64,000 nt of DNA from Elymus sibiricus. Lineage: Eukaryota > Streptophyta > Magnoliopsida > Poales > Poaceae. The position numbers and the translations under genes were made by a program. How positions within the stretch are numbered: the first letter of the stretch is position 1; each line of letters opens with the position of its first letter. Positions 43,966 through 53,549 of the stretch are shown piece after piece. The notes beneath the pieces were generated by a model that was not told where the DNA came from, made no database searches, and saw nothing but the letters and a program-made list of their open reading frames with translations. The stretch lies in NCBI GenBank assembly GCA_039707655.1, contig CM077666.1, positions 241,706,166 to 241,770,165 on the forward strand, given 5' to 3'.

Positions 43966-46900
43966 GAAGACGCACTCGTCACCTTCCTTCGGGCAAATTC
44001 AGATGTGTTCGCCTGGACGGCATCTGATTTGTCTGGTGTGCTGAGGGAGGTGATCGAGCACCACTTAGCGGTGTGCCCCAACACACGCCCCGTGAAACAG
44101 AATGCATGGCGCCAGGCGCCAGAGAAGCAAGATTTCATAGTCAAGGAAGTTCAGAAGCTCAAAGAGGCTGGAGTCATCCGTGAGGTATGCCATCCCGAAT
44201 GGCTCGCTAACCCAGTCGTGGTGCCTAAGAAGTACGGCAAGGAGCGAATGTGCATCGACTTCACGAGCCTCAACAAGTTCTGCCCTCAAGATCCCTTCCC
44301 GCTGCACCGACTCCACCGCCGGGTGTGAGTTGCTATGCTTCCTAGATGCCTTCTCAGGCTACCACCAGATCAAGATGGCAACCGAAGATGTGGAGAAAAC
44401 GGCCTTCATCACCTCCCCGCGGCATATTCTGCTACATCTGCATGCTCTTCGGCGTCAGGAGCGCCGAAGCCACCTTCCAGAGGCTGATGCGCATCGCCTT
44501 GGGGCCCCAGATGGGGAGAAACACTGAGGCCTATGTCGACGACATCGTTGTCAAGACTCTCGAGGCCTGGTCCCTCCTCGCGGACCTCAAGGAGACGTTC
44601 GACAATCTATGCAAGGTCAACCTCATGCTCAACCTAGACAAGTGCGTCTTCGGAGTTCCCTCCGGCAAGCTGCTTGGCTTCCTGGTCTCCCACCGCGGCA
44701 TCGAGGCCAATCCTGAGAAGATCAAGGCCATCGAGAAGATGCGTCCCCCCTAGAGCCTCAAGGAGATGCAGCGCCAGGCGGGATGCATGGCTTCGCTTGG
44801 GCGATTCATCTCCAAGTTCGGTGAGCGAGCCCTGCCATTCTTCAAGCTCATGAAGAGATCTGGCCCTTTCAAGTGGACTCCTGAGGCCGACGCTGCCTTC
44901 GAAGACCTCAAGAGGTACCTCACGAGCCAGCCCATCATGGTCGCGCCGCGCTCTCGCGAGCCCTTGCTCCTATACTTGGCGGCCACTCCCCAGACAGCCA
45001 GCACGGCCCTGGTGGCGGTTCGAGAAGAGCGCGTCTACGCATAGAAGAAGCCTGCCGTGCCGACGCCTCCCGAGGTCGCGCCGTCGCCTGCTGAGATCCT
45101 GCCTCGGGAGGCCCCTGGCCCGTTGCCACCCGAGGCCGTGCCTCCACCTGCTGAGGGCCCTCCTCAGGAGGCCTCCGATGAGCCGCCCCGCGAGCCGCCT
45201 CCCGAGCCTCCTAAGCCTCATGAGTCTCTCAGGTCCCCCGAAGACAAAGCTGCCACGACAACTACTCGCCTCGTCGAGCACCCCGTGTACTTCGTCAGCA
45301 CGGTGCTGCAGGATACACGCGAGCGCTACCCCATGCAGCAGAAGCTCCTCCTCTCGCTCCTTGTCGCCTCCAGGAAGCTACGCCACTACTTCCAGGACCA
45401 TCCCATCAAGGTGATCTCATCTTACCCCCGGGAGCAAGTCCTGCGCAGCCCCAACGCCGCTGGCCGTGTCGCCGAGTGGAACATCGAGCTGCAGGCCCTC
45501 GAGCTGGAATTCTGCACCACGAGGGTGATCACGGGTGCAGCCCTGGCTGACTTCGTAGCGGAATGGACGGATCCGCCCCAGGAGGAGCCTCCCGAGGACG
45601 AATCCCTCTTGCCTAGGGATGAGGCACCTGGCGGTTGGACCATGCACTTCGATGGTGCCTTCTCCCAGCAGGGCGCGGGGGTTGGCGTCATGCTCACTTC
45701 GCCGACAGGAGACAAGCTCCGCTACGCCGTCCAACTCTGCTTCAAGCGAGACGACAAGGTCTCCAACAACATCGCAGAATACGAAGACCTCATCGCCAGA
45801 CTCAAGGCTGCCTCTGCTCTGGGCATCAACCGCATCACCATCAAGGGTGATTCGCAGTTCCTCGTCAACTTCTCCAATAAAAGCTACAAGCCTAAGGACG
45901 AGCACATGCCCGCCTATCTGGAAGAGGTACGTAAGCTCGAGAAGCGTTTCCTTGGCCTGGAGCTCCAGCATGTCCCCCGCGACAGCAACAAGGAGGCTGA
46001 CGACATCGCCAAGTGAGCATCTCGCCGCGAGCCTCAGAACCCCGACATCTCCTCAAGCCATCAGCTACACCACCTGCCGTGGGCGCCACGCTGCTTCACA
46101 AAGAACTCCCACCTGCACCACCCACGGGCGCACCAGTCTGCGACCCAGCCTCAGGCGCCCGCCTGCTGCTGGCACTGGAGCATCAAGCGGATAGCTGGGC
46201 CGCTGAGTTCAAGGCTTACTTGCTTCACGGCATCCTCCGGGAGGACTCAGAAGCAGAGCGTGTGGCTCACTAGGCAACCGCCTACTGTCTGAGGCATGGT
46301 GAGCTGTACCGCAGGCGCCCCAATGGCGTCTCGCTCCGGAACATCTCTGAAGAACAATATCAAGGGCTGCTCGTCGACATCCATGGAGGAGACTGTGGCC
46401 ACCACTCCTCATCGCCCACCCTCGCCGGCAAGGTGTTCCGCAGCGGCTTCTACTGGCCCACCGTGCTTAACGACGCCACCGAGTTGGTCCAATCCTATGA
46501 AGCTTGTCAATTCCATGCCAAGCAAATCTACCAGCTGGGACAAGACCTCCAGACGATTCCTCTCTCGTGGCCCTTCGCGGTCAGGGGGCTGGATATCTTG
46601 GGACCCTTCCCTCGCGCAGCTGGCGGCTACTGCTACCTCTACGTCACCATCGACAAGTTCGCCAAGTGGGCAGAGGTCGAGCCCGTGCGAACCATCCCGG
46701 CAGGCCGTGCCATCAAGTTCATCAAGGGCCTTGTGAGCCGCTTCGGTGTCCCCAACCGCATTATCACTGACAACGGCTCCCAGTTCACAAGCGGCCTCTT
46801 CAAGTCATACTACGCCAGCCTCGGCACGTAGATCTGCTACACCTCTGTGGCACACCCGTGAAGCAATGGCGAGGCCGAGCGTCCCAACGCTGATGTCCTC

Positions 46901-47431
46901 AAGGGCCTCAAAACAACAAGCTTCAGGAAAAAGCTCGAAGCATGCGGCAAGGGCTGGCTTGATGAGCTACAGTCTATGCTATGGTCGATCCGCACAACGG
47001 CAACCAAGCCTACTGGCGAGACTCCCTTCTTCCTCGTCTACGGAGCTGAAGCAGTCCTTCTTTCTGAGCTCAAGCATGGCTCTCCGCGAGTCCTCGCCTT
47101 TGATGAGGCTCGTCAGGACGGGTCGTGAGAGACCGATCTGCTACTCCTCAAGGAAGCCCGTCGCCAGGCCGTCCTGCGTGCCGCAAGATACTAGCAGGTT
47201 TTGTGTCGCTATCATAGCCACAACATACGCCCACGCACCCTCAAAGTCGGCGATCTCGTCCTGAGAAGGATCCTCTCCATAGAGGGACTCCACAAGCTCT
47301 CACCCATGTGGTAAGGCCCTTTCAGGGTTGCTCATGTCTCCAGACCCGACGCCGCCCGACTGGATACGGAGGACGGAGTTTCTATGCCCAACACATGGAA
47401 CATCCAACCCCTCCGCAAGTTCTACCCATGA
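43966..47431 (+). pseudogene. F2b pol
   Basis: RT begins VFAWTASDLSGVLREV. A 17-nt deletion near 44306 breaks the IDQIVDSTAG segment. AYVDDIVVKT is at 44528-44557. TAG 44751-44753 is identical in position to F2a 31318. After TAG 45042, one long frame (45057-46016) covers the Pro-rich insert, degenerate RNase H and second RNase H (WTMHFDGAFS, NIAEYEDL, KGDSQFLV). Integrase: YEACQFHAKQIY (finger Cys changed to Tyr), GLDILGPF, TDNGSQF, then a stop, and SNGEAERPNADV. It ends near 47431 in RKFYP. Multiple other stops are present. Confidence 0.9.
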
Positions 47432-48703
47432 CCCTCACACGTACAAATGAAGTGGAGCTGTACACGCTCCGGAGACTCTCATTGCGTTCACCTGATGGGC
47501 CCGCGAGAGCTCCCGCCCACGTCTTAGTGGAAGCCCCATGCTCCGCGCTGGCAGAACATCCCATGCCTAGTGGAAGCCCCATGCTCAGTGCTGGCGGACA
47601 ATCTAACTGAGGGCGCCCCACGGGCTGCACCAACCTCAAGCTGACTTGTTCCGGACACGGCAACCGCATCTCTTTTTGGTTGTGTAATGAACTTATTATT
47701 ATGCTGTAGTAAAGCTTTATTTCCTAAGATATTTTATGTGTTGGTAAGTTGCCTACCTCAAGAGCTGTGTACGCTCGCGACCTTCCTCCTGCGGATCTCG
47801 TGAGCGGGGGCTGGACACAGTGCATGTTCTCGGGTAAGTCCCAGCAGCGCTGCAAAACCCAAGTGATCGAGCTCTGGCTCGCGGGCCTGCTCCTGTGCAC
47901 GCCACCTCACCAAGGGCCTTAGTGTCTCGTCTCCTCGCGTGACACCCACGAGCAAGCTAGCAAGCGTGGACCGCTCCCCCCTTTGTGAAATCGATATGAA
48001 GTTGTCACAGGAATAAGGCACGCAATGGCCTCGCGAGCGCTGCCTCGCGAGGTGACTCATGACAAGACGCCTCTGTAAGCCCTCATAGAGCCTCGTGAGT
48101 GCTGCCTCGCGAGCCAACCTGCGGTGGCTATCTCGACCAAGTGTTAGTGGGAGGACTCACGAGCAAGGGCCTCGCGAGGCGCACTCTGCAGCCACGATAC
48201 GACAACCAACACTCGCGAAAGAGCTAAGTACAAAAACACCTCATGAGCCGCTCTCGGCACCCCTCAAGTTTTCCTCTCCCTGCAACCTCGCTGAGTGCTG
48301 ACATTCTCTCCTCGGCGCAAGCCACTTGCATGTCAAAGGGGGGCTCTCTGAGCATCATGCCTCAGGATCCCTTACCGCCTCTCAGTGCCCTACACCTCCT
48401 GGCCTTGTCCAGGCAACGCGACCTGACATACCAGCGACGGCTGTAGCCCGCTCGAGGGCTGGGTCCTGACGACATAGAGCACCAAGGCAAGCGAAGAAAG
48501 TAAAATAGGCCGCGCGAGGGGACCTCACGAGGAAGCATACATTGCAGAAAATCATAAAGTACTTAAACCAAAGACATCGTTTTTATGCCCCAACGGGGCT
48601 ACATCGATCAATTACAAGAACAAAAGGAAAGGGCCAAGGGGGAGCGCGGCACATCTTCAAGATCTGACTCGGGCGCTACCTACGCCTAGTCGGACTCTTC
48701 GTC
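47432..48703 (+). other. F2b post-pol non-coding region
   Basis: Colinear with 34013-35266. No sense gene. CTCGCGAG palindromes cluster again at 48025-48180. It contains the presumed 3' end of the antisense B3 transcript. Confidence 0.75.
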
Positions 48704-49348
48704 TTAACTCTTGATGCACGTGGAGCCTTCGTCACTCTCGCCGCCACTACTGGAGTCGGTGCTGCCGTCGCTGTCGCACTCGCCGGAGGAGTCGGAGCTG
48801 CTGCCACTCTTACTGTTCGCGCAACACTCCATGCAGGTACCGGAGACTCCGATGAACTTCACGAAGAGGGTGGCGGCTCCGTCGTACTTGAACTGGAGGA
48901 GATGCCCCCGCCTTAGGCCACACGCGCGGGCAAAAGACTTACACCACCGCTTCAGGAACATGAAGCCAGTGGGGGAGAACTCGGTCACCACCCAGGAGGG
49001 GCCATTCCAGCAGACGTCCGCCTGCAACTACAGACCCAGGGGCCCGCAGCCCTCCATCGTTCTCGCAGAGGAGTTAGGGAGCCGGAGCCAGCTGCAGGGC
49101 CGTCGATGCAACCCCATGACAAACTCGTATGCCGCCTCCGCCGTGTGGAATCCCGCCTGGGGAGGACGGACGGCCACCCCGCCATGCCCGCCTCGGCCGC
49201 GGGCGTCGCACCCCCCATGGCCGCGGGCAGCGGCCATTCCGCGAGCACTGGGGCCTACTTCGGCGGCCGCCGAGGAGCGCCCCCGGCCCCGAGGAGGAAC
49301 CCTCGCGGCAGCAGCGGATGCGCGGGCTCGCCCTCTGCCCCTCGCCAT
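48704..49348 (-). pseudogene. F2b antisense gene encoding a B3-domain protein, one nonsense codon
   Basis: ATG 49348-49346 opens MARGRGRARASAAAARVPPR, then an Ala/Gly/Arg-rich stretch and the B3 segment. CSWLRLPNSSA is followed by TAG 49030-49028, where F2a has Trp (GLWLQAD). The same frame then continues with SWVVTEFSPTGFMFLKRW, CGLRRGHLLQFKYDG and LFVKFIG, and a Ser/Asp-rich tail to 48704. Total about 214 codons. Unlike F2a, the N-terminus is in frame, so together the two copies show the ancestral layout: basic Gly/Arg N-terminus, B3 domain, acidic Ser-rich C-terminus. TATA is 103 nt upstream. Residues in the B3 core are better kept than the flanks. Confidence 0.8.
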
Positions 49349-49450
49349 CGCAGTGGTGGCCCTGGAAAGAGTGAGGAAGGACGAGAAGTAGAAGAAGGGG
49401 AGGGGCAGAGGTAGAAGATGAATGGGGGAGATCTCTATTCCACGCCCCCG

Positions 49451-49457
49451 TTTTATA
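49451..49457 (-). promoter_or_regulatory. TATA box of the F2b antisense B3 gene
   Basis: The reverse strand reads GTTATAAAACGGGG. Placement relative to the ATG matches F2a. Confidence 0.65.
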
Positions 49458-49722
49458 ACATCCAGTGGGGACGCTCTCCCTGCCGCTCCGCCTTCTTTGA
49501 CGTCAGTAATCGAGCAAGCGAAGGGAAGCAATGAAGCCCTGTGCCCCGCGCGAGCGGGCTTTATGGCATGCGTAGGCAGTTACCGAGGCGTAGTGGGGAA
49601 GTGGGGGCGTCCCACGTCCCGTCATGTGCCACGCGTCGAACCTAGGCCCCGCAGCATGTCAGGGCCCGCGCCGTTTCCCTCCCAATGGGCGGGAACGTGC
49701 GCGTCATGGGCCCGGGGGCTAC

Positions 49723-50596
49723 TGTCGGGCCATTGGGAACCAGGGTACCACGGCCCGTCTGCCTGTGGCCCAGGAGACGATGCTTGGCGAAGGCCAAGAC
49801 ATGGCCCAACTGCGGGCGCCACGAAGCGAAGACACCTCGTGAGGCTCCAGCCTCCCGATGACCCCTCCTCAAGGCATGAATCACCAAGACTTAGCCGTAG
49901 CAGCGGCGGAAGCCTCCCGAGGCGGCTCCCCGAGGTGGCTGCCCGAGATCGACCGAGCCTGACACCAGCCGCGCGGTCCTGTGCCCACCACGTGGGTGAC
50001 ACGCGTGGCGACGAACAGCGGCAGAGGCCGCGCCAGCGGGCGCAGATAGAGAGGCTTTCCTCTTTGGTGCTAATGGGGCAGCCTCAGCTGCCCACCTACA
50101 AAGCAAGTCCCAAGGATTGCCTATTTGTTGAAAGAAGACCAAGACAGCAAGGCGCGCAGGGCGGAGGTCATCAACAGCTGATACCAGCGCGTCATGGATC
50201 ATGCTTTTGCAGGCGAAGACCGACTTTAGTCAGGATAGCCTGGGCACCTGTCCCCTTTGAAAACCCGCCAATTGTGGCTACCCTTCCCGCCTAGATTTTT
50301 AGGGGAAGAGGACCAGGGCGGCTATAAAAGGGGCTGGGCTGCCATTGTAGAAGGGGGATTCCTTGGTCTCCTACCATGTACGCGAGAACACCTTCTTGCC
50401 CACTGCAATCCCATCCACAAGCAGGAGTAGGGTTTTACACCACAAGGTGGCCCGAACCTAGGTAACCGTCGCCTCCCCTATCGTGCTCCGCGCTAGTGCT
50501 CTCGCCGTAGCCTCACCGTGGTTCCCCTTGGATCGGTACGAACTAGCTCGCCCCTAGTGTTCGAACCTTTGGGTCCGTGGAGCCCCGATTCCGACA
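49723..50596 (+). repeat. 3' LTR of F2b (874 bp)
   Basis: TGTCGGGCC to ATTCCGACA, TATA at 50322-50331, followed directly by GACAC and the rest of the F1 integrase. Confidence 0.93.
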
Positions 50597-50601
50597 GACA
50601 C

Positions 50602-51032
50602 CAAGTCGAGCCACTGGCCAGACGCCATTCTCCCTTGTTTATGGTGCTGAAGCGGTGCTCCCCACAGAACTCAAATACGGGTCACCTCGAGTCTTGGCCT
50701 TCGATGAGGAGGATCAAGATGAGCTGCGGCAAGATGATGCCACGCTCCTTAAGGAAGATCGTTTCCTTGCTGTTGTCTGTGCTGCACGGTATCAGCAAGC
50801 TTTGCGCCGCTACCATAGCCGCAAAGTGAATGCCAGGAACCTTGAGGAAGGCGACCTTGTTCTTCGTCGGATTCAGTCCACGAAGAGTCAAAACAAGTTG
50901 ACGCCGAAGTGGGAAGGCCCTTACCGGGTGGTACGAGTCACTAGGCCTGGCGCAGTCCGCCTAGAGACCGAAGATGGCACACCGGTGCTTAACTCATGGA
51001 ATATTGAGCATCTTTGCAAGTTTTACCCGTAA
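50602..51032 (+). pseudogene. F1 copy 2 integrase C-terminus
   Basis: After F2b and its GACAC repeat, the F1 integrase resumes: ATGQTPFSLVYGAEAVLPTELKY, CAARYQQALRRYHSRKV, then the C-terminal barrel-like PKWEGPYRVVRVTRPGAVRLE and WNIEHLCKFYP, with stop TAA 51030-51032. This part is open for about 140 codons. No chromodomain follows, as in Tat elements. Confidence 0.9.
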
Positions 51033-52060
51033 GGCACGGTTGCCGATCTGCCCGGCAACCTCTTTTGTACAAGTTTGCAGGCATGTAAACCTTTGTACAG
51101 AGGCGGGCGTAGATCCCGTGCACATAAATAAAGCTAAGTGTTTCATAACTCTTTGTCAAGTACATATTTGTTTATGTGTTGCATGCAACCTTGTGTTACA
51201 TTTTCCCCTTGCGTAGGATGATTAACGAATTGTCAAGGTTCCAGCCTCCTCTTTTCTCTTTTTTCTTTTTCTCAAAGGACAGAAGGGTTCCTCGTGTACA
51301 AGTTTGCCGGGGGGAGTGATGGTATGGATACCAAATTACGTTCAAGATATCGTCCTACGGCAAGAAGCACAGCAAATAAAAAGCTAAGTTTAGAAACTTT
51401 GACATAAATTTTTGGTTGTAGTTGCAATTTCTCCTTGACCGATTTTGGCCTTTGTATGAGAAACCAGCACGGTAAGGAACCTTGTCGTGGTAAGCTACGC
51501 CCTTACTTTGTTTCGAGTCCGCTCAACAACTTAAGTCGCTATGTTGTGATCGTCAAGTGTATCCTTGCCGGCAGCGGCACTTCCGGCAAGCTGCTATGGA
51601 CCCGTTCCTCAAGCGCTCGCAGCAAGAGTGCACGCACCAGCAAGTTTCCGGCAAGCGTAGGGTACAAAAATCATGCAAAGACGGAATAAGACAAGGGAAG
51701 AGCATGCATACAACCATCCAAAACATAAGTTATAGTACATCAAAGCCAAGTGCAGTTCTAACTTAAGATAAATCTATCTTTTACATGATCGTGCACGCGA
51801 CAAGATATGGCTACAAGATTAGTGGGTAACCCCACCCTCTGTCCCGGGGATTTGGCCAACTCTATCGGCGATAGGCGTGACGAGCTCTTCGGCGGTCCTG
51901 GTGTCGGCTCCCCTCGGCAGACTGGCGAAAACCTTGGAGAGATCATGTTGCGCCCAATATGCGATCCTATCCTCGAGGAACTCGGAGGTCCCACCAGGGA
52001 TAGAAGCGCATATTGAAGACGCTTGCAAGGCGGATATCATTACATCATACCATGTACATA
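51033..52060 (+). other. F1 post-pol region
   Basis: Non-coding on the sense strand. It includes AATAAA-like motifs near 51125 and 51380, a pyrimidine run at 51250-51273 and GCCGGCAGCGGCACTTCCGG-type G/C blocks. A possible antisense exon is at 51819-52030. The sequence character changes at about 52060. Confidence 0.5.
51819..52030 (-). other. Possible terminal exon of an antisense gene in F1
   Basis: A reverse-strand open stretch of about 70 codons ends at 51819 with protein-like composition: SEFLEDRIAYWAQHDLSKVF, then SLPRGADTRTAEELVTPI. Its position after pol and its orientation match the antisense genes of F2 and F3. There is no clear start, and the splice acceptor is only guessed (a CAAG near 52025). 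I do not recognise a domain. Confidence 0.3.
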
Positions 52061-53549
52061 ATGGATGGGGATACAGACAAATACATACAATCATCACATA
52101 AATACATCAATACATAGCGAACACCATATAGAAGAGCAGAATCCGACTATGGATGAAAACAATCGAAAAACACGAACGACATCCACCCTGCTAGCCCAGG
52201 TTGCCAACCAGGAACCTATCCCAAGATCGACGAAGAAGAAGAAGCAGAAGAAGAACTCCAAAACTAAACGCGCACCGCTCTCACGGCAAATCATCGCGTT
52301 ACCTGTACCTGCATCTGTTGTTGTAGTAATCTGTGAGCCACGAGGACTCAGCAATCCCATAACCATGGGTAGCAGGACTATCAAAGCTTAATGGGTATGG
52401 AAGGGTAAGTGGTGAGGTTGCAGCAAGCGCTATGCATTGTATGGTGGCTAACTTACGAGTACAAGAATAAGAAGTGTAAACTACGCATAACGGTCGCAAA
52501 CTAACAATGATCAAGAAGTGATCCTGAACACCTACATACGAGTCAAACATAACCCCACCGTGTTCTCTTCCCGAACTCCCTCGAAAAGAGACGATCACGG
52601 TTACGCACGCGGTTGGTGTATTTTAATTAGAATTTAGTTTCAAGTTCTCTACAACCGGAGGTTATAAATTTCCAAGTCGCCACATAACCGCGGGCACGGC
52701 TTCGCGAAAGATTTAACCCTGCAGGGGTGCTCCAAGTAGTCCATTATAAATTACCACATGCATCCGATGGAACATCCTCACACCATGATAACATGATGCT
52801 TACGATAAGGAATCCCGGTGGACAAGCCACTCGTAACAGGCAAAACTAAACCAGCAAGACCTCCCACTGAGCCAGATCCGTGTCTAGAGCCACGCGTTCT
52901 CTATCTACGGGCATCATCCATCTATGCATAGTGGACGGTAGCCAAAAGAACCCGAGTTGCCCCGAGGCGGCTCCGCCGACTGTTAGGTTAGTCCAATGGT
53001 TGTGTTTTGCCGCTGGCCCGAGTTATGTTGGAATTAAAAGAGTCCCTGAGGTGGCGACCCTCTATGCATTTAATTATTAGGTTCATGTTCGAAAATGTTA
53101 AAACCAATGTTGGGCCTTGCTGGAGAAGTCTTATCCTAAAACAAGTGATCAGGGGGGTTCCCATATGCCCCACATGTGTTAGAAGCGCTCATCAAGGAAC
53201 ATAGCACCGGTATTACGGAAACTAGGGCGGCATGAGTGGAACAAAACACAAGGCAAAAGGCCGAGCCTACCACACACAACCAAGTATATAGATGCATTAA
53301 TTAAAAAACAGATATTGTGATATCTCAACATATCCATGTCCCAACATGGAACAACCTGCACAGCACCTGCAACTAAAATGCTATAAGAGGGGCTGAGCAA
53401 AGTGGTAACATAGCCAAACAATGGTTTGCTGGGTAGGTTGGTTAGAGGATGTATCATGGCATATGAGAGGCTGACATGTATGTGGTAGGAAGCGCGACAT
53501 AGCGATAGCAACGAGACAACTAGCAAGCAAAGATAGTAGAGATATCCAA
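52061..53549. repeat. Unclassified non-coding repeat, about 1.5 kb
   Basis: No coding frame above about 110 codons. The style (for example ACCGGAGGTTATAAATTTCC near 52655 and the block AACATAGCCAAACAATGG near 53410) recalls sequence common in wheat intergenic DNA, but I cannot assign it to a family. I found no flanking duplication, and both edges (about 52060 and 53550) are inferred only from where F1 and F2c end. Confidence 0.35.

Larger units (their letters stand above)
40594..50596 (+). mobile_element. F2b, full-length Ty3/gypsy (Tat-like) retrotransposon
   Basis: A 10.0-kb element flanked by GACAC (40589-40593, 50597-50601) inside the F1 integrase, which reads on after it (TPFSLVYGAEAVLP). 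Order: LTR 40594-41479, primer site 41482, gag-pro 41531-43965, pol 43966-47431, 1.3 kb non-coding, antisense B3 gene 49348-48704, polypurine stretch GGGCCCGGGGGCTAC, LTR 49723-50596. The two LTRs differ at many sites (about 9% over the first 230 bases by eye), so it is old. All frames carry stops. It is the best reference for the F2 family in this window. Confidence 0.93.
36336..52060 (+). mobile_element. F1 copy 2, Ty3/gypsy (Tat-like), interrupted by F2b
   Basis: F1 sequence occupies 36336-40593 and 50602-52060. GACAC is duplicated around F2b (40589-40593, 50597-50601). The 5' LTR and N-terminal gag are missing because the segment starts at the duplication joint. The 3' LTR is not recognisable before 52060. 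The part 37430-40593 repeats 1-3283. Over the first ~245 bases of RT I count 15 differences from copy 1. Confidence 0.85.
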
